This document shows, piece by piece, positions 33,008-40,781 of a stretch of DNA of 64,000 nt (position 1 is its first letter; every line of letters starts with the position of its first letter). The stretch is from Rhodopseudomonas palustris. GTDB lineage: Bacteria; Pseudomonadota; Alphaproteobacteria; Rhizobiales; Xanthobacteraceae. Under the pieces are notes generated by a model. It searched no databases. It saw only the letters and a program-made list of their open reading frames with translations, and was not told the origin of the DNA. The position numbers were made by a program, and so were the translations under genes. Where the stretch lies: assembly GCF_013415845.1 (NCBI RefSeq), contig NZ_CP058907.1, positions 1,922,001 to 1,986,000 of the forward strand. The letters run 5' to 3'.

Positions 33008-35236
33008 ATGTCTTCCGCATTCCCGCGGTCGCGCAGGCATTTGCTTGTGCATGCCACCGCGCTCGTCTCCACCTGCCTCGTCGTTCTTCCTGCTGCGGCG
33101 CAAAGCCGTTCTTCCGATAGCCCTCTGCCGCCGGTCACCGTGCAGGCGCCCGATCAAGCCGCGCGACCGGCGCCGGTGCGTCCGAAGCCGCGCGCAGCAT
33201 CGCAGTCCACGCGCGCGGTGCGCAGCGCCGCCCCGGCTGCGCAGCCGTCCGCTGCGCCGGCTGCAAGCGAGGTCGCGCGCGGTCCTGCACTGACAGTGCT
33301 CACCGTGCAGCAGACGCTACGCGACATCGAGCAAACGCCGGGCGGCGTCGCGCTGGTGCCGGCCAACGCCTATCGCAACTCGACGGTGTCCAACACCATC
33401 AAGGACATTCTCGACTACGTGCCCGGCGTGTTCGCGCAGCCGAAATGGGGCGACGACACCCGGCTGTCGATCCGCGGTTCCGGCCTGTCGCGCAATTTCC
33501 ACCTGCGCGGTGTGCAGCTCTACATGGACGGCATTCCGATCAACACCGCCGATGGCTACGGCGATTTCCAGGAGATCGATCCGACCGCCTACAACTACGT
33601 CTCGGTGTACAAGGGCGCCAACGCGCTGCAGTTCGGCGCCAATTCGCTCGGCGGCGCGATCAACTTCGTCACCAAAACGGGACGCGATCCGTTCCCGAAC
33701 GGCGTCAGCGTCGATGCCGGCGCGTTCGGCTATCGCCGGCTGCAGGCCAATGCCGGCGGCGTCAATGGTGCCTGGGACGGCTACATCACGGCCTCGGCGC
33801 AAGCCGCGGACGGCTTCCGCAATCACAGCGATGGTCAGGCATACCGGCTGAGCGGCAATGTCGGATATCAGATCACGCCCGATATCGAGACGCGGTTCTA
33901 TCTCAACGCCAACAGCGTCCGGCAGAAAATCCCCGGCAGCGTCACAAAGGACATCGCGCTGAATTCGCCGCAGACCGCAGCGGCCAATAACATCGCGCTC
34001 GATCAGCAGCGCAACATCGACACCGTGCGGCTTGCCAACAAGACCACGATCCGGTTCGAGGACACTGTGGTCGACTTCGGCGCTTTCGGCGTCGACCGCC
34101 ATCTGATGCATCCGATCTTTCAGTGGCTCGACTATCGCTACCAGGACTACGGCGGCTTCGCCAAAGTCACCGACGATCGCATCATCGGCGGTTATCGCAA
34201 TCGCCTGGTCGCCGGCGTCAATCTGCTGAACGGCCGGATCGACAACAAGCAGTACGTCAACGTCGCCGGCAACAAGGGCGCGCTGGCGTCGTCGTCGCTC
34301 GACAAGTCGACCAACACCAGCGTCTACATCGAGGACTCGTTCTACTTCCTGCAGAACGTCGCCCTGGTCGGCGGAACGCAATTCCTGCACGCCACCCGCG
34401 ACCGCCGCGATCGCTTCCTGTCGGACGGCGATCAATCCGGCTCGACCGAGTTCAATCTGTGGAGCCCGAAGGGCGGCCTGCTGTGGCAGATCGATCCGAA
34501 CTGGCAGGCATTCGCCAACGTCTCGCGCAGCGCCGAGGTGCCGAGCTTCGGCGAGAGCGCATCGGGACCTGGGATTCCGTTCATCCCGTTCACCAGCATC
34601 CGGCCGCAGCGTGCCACGACTTATGAGATCGGCACCCGCGGGCGCCGTCCTGACGTAACCTGGGATCTCAGCCTGTACCGGGCCGAGATCAAGGACGAAC
34701 TGCTGTGTCTGTACAGCGCGTTCGGCAACTGCAACGTCACCAACGCCAACCGCACCATGCACCAAGGCGTCGAAGCCGGTCTCGGCGTGACGCTGTTCAA
34801 GCACCTGCTCGAGCGCGCCGGCGCGCCGGACCGGCTGTGGCTGAACATGGCCTACACGCTGAACGACTTCCGCTTCGACGGCGATGCCAAGTTCGGCAAC
34901 AATCTGCTGCCTGGTGCGCCGCGGCATTATCTGCGCGCCGAGCTGCTCTACAAGAATCCGAACGGCTTCTATATGGGCCCGAACGTCGAATGGGTGCCGC
35001 AGGCCTACTACGTCGACAGCGCCAATACGCTTCAGACCGAGCCTTACGCACTGCTCGGCCTCAAAGCGGGTATCGATAATGGCGGGCCGTATTCGATCTA
35101 TATCGAAGGCCGCAACCTGCTCGACAAGACCTACATCGCCTCGGCGAGCATCATCGACAAGGCGAACGCCAACTCGCCGCTGTTCGAACCCGGCACCGGG
35201 CGCGCCGTCTACGCCGGCTTCAAGGCGCGGTGGTAG
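33008..35236 (+). CDS. TonB-dependent outer-membrane receptor, substrate unknown
   Basis: Outer-membrane gated channel of 742 residues. ATG 33008 has GGAG about 8 bases upstream. The signal peptide ends near ...LPAAAQS. A TonB box-like LPPVTVQAP, then a Pro/Ala-rich linker (residues about 45-95), precede the plug (VSNTIKDILDYVPGVFAQP, TRLSIRGSGL, QLYMDGIPINTADGYGDF, YKGANALQFGANSLGGAINFVTKTG). The barrel ends with aromatic-terminal FKARW. The receptor is of the FecA/siderophore-type family. Its place behind ECF-NrsF-DUF2946 suggests control by metal or oxidative stress, with copper or a metallophore as possible cargo. It lacks the CxxxM copper motif of the second receptor in this window. Confidence 0.92.
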   Translation: MSSAFPRSRRHLLVHATALVSTCLVVLPAAAQSRSSDSPLPPVTVQAPDQAARPAPVRPKPRAASQSTRAVRSAAPAAQPSAAPAASEVARGPALTVLTVQQTLRDIEQTPGGVALVPANAYRNSTVSNTIKDILDYVPGVFAQPKWGDDTRLSIRGSGLSRNFHLRGVQLYMDGIPINTADGYGDFQEIDPTAYNYVSVYKGANALQFGANSLGGAINFVTKTGRDPFPNGVSVDAGAFGYRRLQANAGGVNGAWDGYITASAQAADGFRNHSDGQAYRLSGNVGYQITPDIETRFYLNANSVRQKIPGSVTKDIALNSPQTAAANNIALDQQRNIDTVRLANKTTIRFEDTVVDFGAFGVDRHLMHPIFQWLDYRYQDYGGFAKVTDDRIIGGYRNRLVAGVNLLNGRIDNKQYVNVAGNKGALASSSLDKSTNTSVYIEDSFYFLQNVALVGGTQFLHATRDRRDRFLSDGDQSGSTEFNLWSPKGGLLWQIDPNWQAFANVSRSAEVPSFGESASGPGIPFIPFTSIRPQRATTYEIGTRGRRPDVTWDLSLYRAEIKDELLCLYSAFGNCNVTNANRTMHQGVEAGLGVTLFKHLLERAGAPDRLWLNMAYTLNDFRFDGDAKFGNNLLPGAPRHYLRAELLYKNPNGFYMGPNVEWVPQAYYVDSANTLQTEPYALLGLKAGIDNGGPYSIYIEGRNLLDKTYIASASIIDKANANSPLFEPGTGRAVYAGFKARW

Positions 35237-35248
35237 GTGGGACGCAGT

Positions 35249-35272
35249 CGCCGGCCGCTCAGGCGGCCGGCG
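35249..35272. terminator. Perfect hairpin between converging TonB receptor and DUF2336 genes
   Basis: Ten-base arms CGCCGGCCGC / GCGGCCGGCG with a TCAG loop. The DUF2336 stop codon is in the loop. There is no U tract, so it may end both transcripts only weakly or protect 3' ends. Confidence 0.4.
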
Positions 35273-36368
35273 GTGCGGCGACCGTGGATTGCTGCATGCG
35301 GTGGAAGCGCAGCACCTGCTGGGCGGTGGAGGTGCGCAGCCGCTCATAGGTGTCGCGGCATTCCTCGAGGTCGTGCGAGTGCGTGCCGTTGATTTCGTCG
35401 CGCATGTCGATGATCTCGCGCACCGTCGCCCACGCCAGGTTGCACACCTTGGCGAGGATCAGCACGCCTTCGTCGCGCGATTCGACCATCATGGCTTCTG
35501 CGGTTTCGACCGTGATGTTGGCGAGACAGGCGATCGCCTGATTGGTCTCATCGAATTTGCGTTGCTGGGCGAAGCTATGCACCGCGGCGGCATCGATGCG
35601 ACCTTCTTCGAACAGCGAGCGCACCAGCCCGTGCGCAATCGAGGTCTGGCGGCTGATGCCGCGCGGTGCCGAGCGCGCCAGCCGGCCGGCCTGCCGCACC
35701 GCGTTGCCGACATCGGCGGCGGCGTGCGGATTGGCGGCTTCGAGCTTGCTGCGCACGGTCGCCGAGGCAATCGCTATCATCTTCAGATACTGCGCCCGCG
35801 GAATGGTGCGCTGACCGAGTGCGTCGGCGAGGCCGTCGTCGTGTTCGGCGCGCCGTGCGAGCACGCAATAGCCGTTGTCGGAGAATTCGGCGCCGGGATT
35901 TTTCACGGTGCTCTGCACCACCGCCGGATTGCCGAGTTCGACGAGCACGTCGGTGACGGCGCCGCTGAGGGTGCGGCGGGTCGAGATCGCCATCATGTGC
36001 TGCTGGCTCTTGGCGCGCACATTGGCGATCAGGGTGGCATCGTCGAGCTGCTCCGACTGCGACAGCACCGGCGCGGCGATCTCGATCCGGTCTTCGAAAG
36101 CGAGCTGCCGGATGATCCGCGGCGGCGCCTGGACGTTGGCGAGCCGCTGCGCCAGCAGAACCATGGCGTTGGATTCGATGTCCTCGACCAGGCAGGTGAA
36201 GACGTCGTCGAACACCTCGATCTGTTCGTCGTTGTAGTCGACGCCGTCGAGAAACAGGTCGGTCACCCGGCGCAGCGTCTCCACGCGACGCGCCACGGTG
36301 CCGTGCGCCAGCATCGCCTGCAATTCATCGAGCAGGTGAAGGGCCGGCCTCTTTGGTCGTGAAGTCAT
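35259..36368 (-). CDS. DUF2336 family protein
   Basis: Cytosolic, mainly helical protein of 369 residues matching DUF2336, a family common in Alphaproteobacteria with HEAT-like repeats and no known function. Helical units include RRVETLRRVTDLFL, EIAAPVLSQSEQLDDATLI, TDVLVELGNPAVVQSTVKNPGAEFSDNGYCVLARRAEHDD and ILAKVCNLAWATVREIIDMR. ATG 36368 has AGGAAAG 8 bases upstream. It ends inside a hairpin shared with the converging receptor gene. It follows the GGDEF cyclase gene on the same strand by 37 bases, so the two may be coexpressed and functionally linked in c-di-GMP signalling. Confidence 0.88.
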   Translation of the reverse strand: MTSRPKRPALHLLDELQAMLAHGTVARRVETLRRVTDLFLDGVDYNDEQIEVFDDVFTCLVEDIESNAMVLLAQRLANVQAPPRIIRQLAFEDRIEIAAPVLSQSEQLDDATLIANVRAKSQQHMMAISTRRTLSGAVTDVLVELGNPAVVQSTVKNPGAEFSDNGYCVLARRAEHDDGLADALGQRTIPRAQYLKMIAIASATVRSKLEAANPHAAADVGNAVRQAGRLARSAPRGISRQTSIAHGLVRSLFEEGRIDAAAVHSFAQQRKFDETNQAIACLANITVETAEAMMVESRDEGVLILAKVCNLAWATVREIIDMRDEINGTHSHDLEECRDTYERLRTSTAQQVLRFHRMQQSTVAAPPAA

Positions 36369-36405
36369 TACTCTTTCCTAGAGCGGACAAAGAACGCCTG
36401 TTTCT

Positions 36406-37551
36406 TCAGGCGCAGGAAATTCGGTTTCGTCCGCCGTGCTTGGCCTCGTAGAGCGCGCGATCGGCCCGTGCCAGCACGGCTTCGGTGGATTCTTGGAGCG
36501 TCATGGTGGTGACGCCGGCGGACAACGTCACCATCATGCTGGGCGAGAACGCGCTCCAGTCGAGATCGGCGACGATCATGCGAAGCCGGTCGAGGATCAG
36601 GCGGGCTTCGTCGTCGGATGTGTTCGGCAGCAGCAGCAGGAATTCTTCGCCGCCGTAGCGGCCGAACCGGTCGAAGCTGCGGATGTTGGCGAAGATGGTG
36701 ATAGCGAAGGTGCGCAGCACCTCGTCGCCGATCGGATGGCCAAAGGTATCATTGATGCGCTTGAACCAGTCGAGGTCGATCAACGCCAGCGACAGCGACT
36801 CGCAGTGCCGCGCCGCGCGTTCGATCTCATTGTCCAGGTGCCGCATGATACAGCGGCGGTTATAGGCCCCGGTCAGTTCGTCGAGTTCGGCCAGCTCCTC
36901 GATCCGCTGATAGGCTTCGCGCAGCTGGACGCCGCGCTTGTACAGCGAGTCGCGCAAGGCTTTCGAAAACACCCCGATGAAGGTGCAGCGTCCGACGGTC
37001 AGCACCAGCGCCAGCAGGGTGGCGAGGCGTTCGAGCGAATTGTCGTGCGGCATCCCGATCGGCAGATCGGTGAGCAGGAACAGCGGCACCAGCACGCACA
37101 GTAGCGCGGACCATAAGATCAACGCCTGCCGGCGGTCGGCGCGCAGCGACGCGAAGCCGAACACGACGAACAGTTCGAACAGGAAGAACGCCCCGATCTG
37201 CGGCGCCCACACCGTGAAGGCGATGATCAATGCCAGCGTCGTGATCGCGATCGGCACCGTCAGATAGTGATCGGAGAAGCGATCGTTGAATCCGGATTCC
37301 GACAGAGCGAACAGGATGCCACCGACCAGGGCGCCGGAGACGGCGAACGCCACCACCACCATCGACGGGATTGTCCCGGCTTGGACGTAGATCAGCAGGA
37401 TCGCGGCATCGATCATGAAGCTGGCGGCGATCAGGTCCAGCATGTGCCGGCGCTGACGCATCCGCCGGCCGCGGACGGCAAGGGTGCGCGCGTCTTCGGC
37501 CCTGGTTTGAGGATCGGGCAGGGTGCCCGACAGCGCGGCAGTTGGTCCCAT
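36406..37551 (-). CDS. Membrane diguanylate cyclase (GGDEF)
   Basis: Diguanylate cyclase of 381 residues making c-di-GMP from two GTP. ATG 37551 starts MGPTAALSG; a longer frame has no good start. About six membrane helices fill residues 35-200 (MLDLIAASFMIDAAILLIYV... GRCTFIGVFSKAL). The GGDEF domain follows: LDELTGAYNRRCIMRHL, ALIDLDWFKRINDTFGHPIGDEVL, the active loop RYGGEEFLLLLP and TLSAGVTTM. An RSFD motif (RxxD) five residues before GGEEF is an inhibitory product site, so feedback control is likely. The signal sensed by the membrane part is unknown. A PilZ c-di-GMP receptor is encoded 9 kb away. Confidence 0.93.
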   Translation of the reverse strand: MGPTAALSGTLPDPQTRAEDARTLAVRGRRMRQRRHMLDLIAASFMIDAAILLIYVQAGTIPSMVVVAFAVSGALVGGILFALSESGFNDRFSDHYLTVPIAITTLALIIAFTVWAPQIGAFFLFELFVVFGFASLRADRRQALILWSALLCVLVPLFLLTDLPIGMPHDNSLERLATLLALVLTVGRCTFIGVFSKALRDSLYKRGVQLREAYQRIEELAELDELTGAYNRRCIMRHLDNEIERAARHCESLSLALIDLDWFKRINDTFGHPIGDEVLRTFAITIFANIRSFDRFGRYGGEEFLLLLPNTSDDEARLILDRLRMIVADLDWSAFSPSMMVTLSAGVTTMTLQESTEAVLARADRALYEAKHGGRNRISCA

Positions 37552-37939
37552 CGTCCGCCCGGTCGATTTTGCTCTTGGGGAACCTACTAGGAAAAGCCTT
37601 TCGTTTTGGTATCTGCCATTTGCTCGCAAGGGTTGATAGAGGCCGCTAGTAGATTGATTCCAGCGGCATTCTTGCGGGATTTCCCGGACAGCCACTGCCG
37701 TCGTGACGACACTCGGCTGTGAATATGTCGCGCAAACCGCATCTCGGCTTGGTAACCTCGATCCGGCACGAAACGGCGACTCAGGCTGCCCGCTGAGATG
37801 GGCCGGCCGGGTGATTTTGCTGGCTTAGGCCGCGTTTTGCACTGGAATCGGGACCTGCGGCCATTCCGAGGATCGAAAATTTGCTTTTATTTATCGAACC
37901 TTCCGCGATGCCGGGCCGACCAAATCCAAGAGACGGCCA
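37552..37939. other. Gene-free region between GGDEF and second ECF sigma gene
   Basis: 388 bases holding the divergent promoters of the cyclase and sigma genes. I see GTAACC at 37752 followed 11 bases later by CGAA, too close for the SigF-type promoter, and no clear palindrome. Confidence 0.5.
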
Positions 37940-38509
37940 GTGAGTACCAAGCAGGCAGCCACCGACGACGTCCTGATATCCAGGATCGCCCAGGGGGACC
38001 GGGTCGCGATGCAGGTCCTGTATGGACGGCATCACGTCAAAGTCTTCCGGTTCGGTCTGCGCCTCGTTCGGAACGAACAGATTGCCGAGGATCTTATCAG
38101 CGAAGTCTTCCTCGACGTCTGGCGTCAGGCCGGCAAGTTCGAGGGACGGTCTTCGGTTTCAACCTGGCTGCTAGCGATTACGCGGTTCAAGGCGCTATCG
38201 GCGCTGCGACGGCGTAAGGACGCCGAACTGGACGACGAGGCCGCCGCCGCGATCGAGGATCCTTCCGACGATCCGGAGATCGCGGTGCAGAAGAAGGATA
38301 CAGGCGAAGCTCTGCGGAAGTGCCTGACCTCACTGACGCCCGAGCATCGAGAGATCGTCGATCTGGTGTACTACCATGAGAAATCCATCGAAGAAGTCGC
38401 CGAGATCGTCGGAATTCCGGAGAACACGGTGAAAACCCGACTGTTCTACGCACGCAAGAAACTCGCCGATCTGCTGCAGGCGGCCGGCGTGCAGCGAGGC
38501 TGGCCATGA
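37940..38509 (+). CDS. ECF RNA polymerase sigma factor (second)
   Basis: ECF-type sigma factor of 189 residues from GTG 37940. Region 2 reads LRLVRNEQIAEDLISEVFLDVWRQAGKFEGRSSVSTWLLAITRFKALSALRR, and region 4 reads LTPEHREIVDLVYYHEKSIEEVAEIVGIPENTVKTRLFYARKKL. It resembles RpoE/SigE-like ECF factors. It overlaps the next gene by four bases (ATGA), so sigma and anti-sigma factor are translationally coupled. The stimulus and target genes are unknown; nothing nearby shares an obvious promoter with it. Confidence 0.93.
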   Translation: MSTKQAATDDVLISRIAQGDRVAMQVLYGRHHVKVFRFGLRLVRNEQIAEDLISEVFLDVWRQAGKFEGRSSVSTWLLAITRFKALSALRRRKDAELDDEAAAAIEDPSDDPEIAVQKKDTGEALRKCLTSLTPEHREIVDLVYYHEKSIEEVAEIVGIPENTVKTRLFYARKKLADLLQAAGVQRGWP

Positions 38510-39339
38510 TGGCGATGAGCAACACGATGCCGGATCCCCGGGAGCCGGGCGACGTCGAGGCGCTGCTGCCGTGGTATGCGGCCGGCACGCTGAATGCCCG
38601 CGATGCCCGCCGTGTCGCTGACGCGCTTGATCGCGATCCGGCATTGGCGCGGCAATATGCCGTCATCCTCGAAGAATATGCCTCGACCATCGAACTCAAC
38701 GAGAGCCTCGGCGCGCCGTCGTCGCGCGCGATGCAGAAGCTGTTCGCTGCGATCGACGCCGAGCCGGCACGGGCGCCGGGCGCCGGGCAGGGGCTCGGCG
38801 CGCGCTTTGCCGGTTTCTTTGCCGGGTTGTCGCCGAAGGCGCTGGCATGGTCGGCGTCGGTCGCCGGCCTTGCGCTTCTGCTACAGGCCGGGCTGATCGG
38901 CGCGCTGCTGACGTGGCCGCATGCGGTTCCGGTGCAGACCGCCGCCTATCAGCCGCAGCGCGAGGTGGCGCGCGCGCCGGCATCGGCTCCGGCTCCCGCG
39001 ACGGTTTCGCCGCCCGCGGCGGCGATGGCCGATCGTGCGGCAGATGCCGGCAAACCGACGCCGCCGATGGTGATGGCGGAGCGTTCGGGCGGACCGGTGG
39101 TGCGGAGCCTGGCGCCGCAATCGGGCCCGCGTGTGTTGGTCAAGTTTGCGCCTGAGGCGCGCGCCTCGGAGATCGCCGCCCTGCTCGACCAATATAATGC
39201 CGTGGTGGTCGACAGCTCGCGAGGCGGGCTGTTCCGGCTGCAGTTCGGCACTCAGCCGCTGTCGAAGCAGGATCAGGAGACTCTGATCGGCAGGCTGCAA
39301 AAGGAGCCGGTCGTCAGCGTCGTATTGTCCGCTCCCTGA
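38506..39339 (+). CDS. Anti-sigma factor with periplasmic sensor domain
   Basis: Single-pass membrane protein of 277 residues overlapping the sigma gene by four bases; GAGG lies 6 bases before ATG 38506. Residues 1-70 are a cytosolic anti-sigma-type helical part (DVEALLPWYAAGTLNARDARRVADAL) without the HxxxCxxC zinc motif. A membrane helix is at about 115-140. A Pro/Ala-rich linker leads to a periplasmic domain of about 75 residues (VLVKFAPEARASEIAALLDQYNAVVVD... QKEPVVSVV) that looks like the ferredoxin-like inhibitor/prodomain fold. It should restrain the adjacent sigma factor and release it on an envelope signal. Confidence 0.85.
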   Translation: MMAMSNTMPDPREPGDVEALLPWYAAGTLNARDARRVADALDRDPALARQYAVILEEYASTIELNESLGAPSSRAMQKLFAAIDAEPARAPGAGQGLGARFAGFFAGLSPKALAWSASVAGLALLLQAGLIGALLTWPHAVPVQTAAYQPQREVARAPASAPAPATVSPPAAAMADRAADAGKPTPPMVMAERSGGPVVRSLAPQSGPRVLVKFAPEARASEIAALLDQYNAVVVDSSRGGLFRLQFGTQPLSKQDQETLIGRLQKEPVVSVVLSAP

Positions 39340-39593
39340 TTACTTCGCATTGCACAAATAAGCTGTTGAGCGCGCGGTTTCGGCTCTGCCGCGGCCGATT
39401 GGCTGCCGCGCCGTGACGGCCGGTGCAGGGCCTTTCTCGCTTGCTTCACAAGCTCGCGCGCGAGAAAAAATCCGCAACCGGATTGAACGTCTGGGCGTTG
39501 TCCGCTGACCAATCGTTGTGGGAGCGGAAACCACCTCCCTAACGAGGCCAGTCGGCGCGAGCGCCCATCCACCCCTGCGCTGATATGGCTTTT
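39340..39593. other. Gene-free region before a terminator; possible small RNA
   Basis: About 250 bases after the anti-sigma gene without a credible frame on either strand. It contains the perfect palindrome CTCGCGCGCGAG at 39453-39464 and a larger stem (TTTCTCGC/GCGAGAAA, 39433-39467), then leads into a strong terminator. It could be the 3' untranslated end of the sigma operon or a separate small RNA. Confidence 0.3.
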
Positions 39594-39632
39594 GACCCGC
39601 CCGGTTGTCCCCCCGGGCGGGTCTTTCGTTTT
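39594..39632 (+). terminator. Rho-independent terminator
   Basis: Perfect 11-base stem GACCCGCCCGG / CCGGGCGGGTC with an 8-base loop, followed by TTTCGTTTT. It lies 255 bases after the anti-sigma stop, so it ends either that operon or an unannotated RNA just upstream. Confidence 0.92.
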
Positions 39633-39825
39633 CCGGCTCGAATCGGCGGATGATCCGCCGTGAGCCTTCCAATTCCCGGCAGTATTACGAGGTTCGGTCG
39701 CAGGGGCGCCCCAAGTTACCGCTGCGCTGGACATGGTAAATTTTTGTTAACAACATTGTTCGTAAGCTTTGCGTCGATTCGTAAGTTGCGTCGCGTTCCT
39801 TTTTTCCTCTCCTGGCGGACCGACC

Positions 39826-40344
39826 ATGGAACAGACCGACGCAGAGCGTGGGCGTGCGCTCGTCCAGCGCTGGTGCTTGCTCGCAGAACAGCGGCTCGAC
39901 TACCTCACCGAGCTGTTTGAAACCGGCCGGTGGCGGCGTTTCTTCGGCGAGCTCGAATTTCTCGAAAACGTCCAGGAAGCCAAAGCCGCCGTCGAATCCT
40001 GGCGCGGCCTGTTGCAGCGGGAAGCGACCCTCGACAATCGTCCGGTCGATCTGTCCTGGCTCGGCCACAACAAGAAAGTCCCGCCGCGGCTGGCGTTCTA
40101 CTTCGACGGCGAGGTTGTCAACGGCTCACCCTCGTACGCGCTGCCTCACTCGGCACCGCGGCCGGCCCAGTCGCCGCGCGTCGCCACTCCCGCAACACCC
40201 ATCAAGCCCGCCGAGCCGGAGCGTGCTCCGATTGCACCGGAGCCAGCCCCTGCGATCGTCCCTGACGATGTTCCGGTGTGGATGCACGCGCTTGATCCGG
40301 CGCGGCTCGAGCAGCGCTATTCACTGTTGCGCAAGGCAAGCTGA
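39826..40344 (+). CDS. TIGR03809-like family protein
   Basis: Protein of 172 residues. ATG 39826 begins MEQTDAERGRALVQRWCLLAEQRLDYLTELFETGRWRRFF. The rest of the N-terminal half is helical (GELEFLENVQEAKAAVESWRGLL), followed by PVDLSWLGHNKKVPPRLAFYFDG. A Pro/Ala-rich linker (about residues 105-145) leads to the closing VPVWMHALDPARLEQRYSLLRKA. This pattern fits the TIGR03809 family of Bradyrhizobium and Rhodopseudomonas, whose function is unknown. No membrane segment is present. It lies 0.4 kb before a chemoreceptor gene. Confidence 0.65.
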   Translation: MEQTDAERGRALVQRWCLLAEQRLDYLTELFETGRWRRFFGELEFLENVQEAKAAVESWRGLLQREATLDNRPVDLSWLGHNKKVPPRLAFYFDGEVVNGSPSYALPHSAPRPAQSPRVATPATPIKPAEPERAPIAPEPAPAIVPDDVPVWMHALDPARLEQRYSLLRKAS

Positions 40345-40781
40345 CGCGTAGGTCCGCGCTGATTCGCGCAGGACGCGTGAGTGCGATTCATCCACAGCAT
40401 AGGCCGATGCGACCTTCGTCGTAAGGCAGGAGCTCGTCGGCCTTGGGTCGCGCGCCGGTCGCTCCTCAGCTCGGCTTACTAACATCAACAGTTACTTCGG
40501 CTTTGTGGCCGTGTTTGATGCCGATCAAGCTCAGAAGCGATCGCCAATCTGGTGATGGGCGCAAACTGGCGCCAATGAGCGCCGAATTGCGCCGCTGATA
40601 TTTAACGGATTGGAACGAATTTCCGCGCACTTATTGCGTGCGAACCGGTTCTGGATTCGCCCATAAGATGAAATCAGCAGGGGGATTCGCGGCGACGTGC
40701 GCGTCCCTGACGTGCTGCGGATCTCTCTTTCATGCGCTGAGTGCAGCCACGCTTTCGCGCGGCCTCGTCGGGAAAGAGATC
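40345..40781. other. Gene-free region upstream of the chemoreceptor
   Basis: 437 bases. It holds a perfect FNR box at 40515-40528 and then three spaced copies of GCGC/GCGCC-type blocks at about 40560-40595 (GGCGCAAACTGGCGCC and similar inverted pieces). No credible frame is seen, so it probably contains the promoter and a long leader of the chemoreceptor gene. Confidence 0.5.
40515..40528. promoter_or_regulatory. Perfect FNR/FixK/AadR-type site
   Basis: TTGATGCCGATCAA is the consensus TTGAT-N4-ATCAA. It lies in a 437-base gene-free region, 254 bases before the chemoreceptor ATG. The implied transcription start near 40563 would leave a leader of about 220 bases. Confidence 0.65.

Noticed and set aside
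37752..37772. GTAACC...CGAA before the second ECF sigma gene as a SigF-type promoter
   Set aside because: Spacing is about 11 bases instead of 16.
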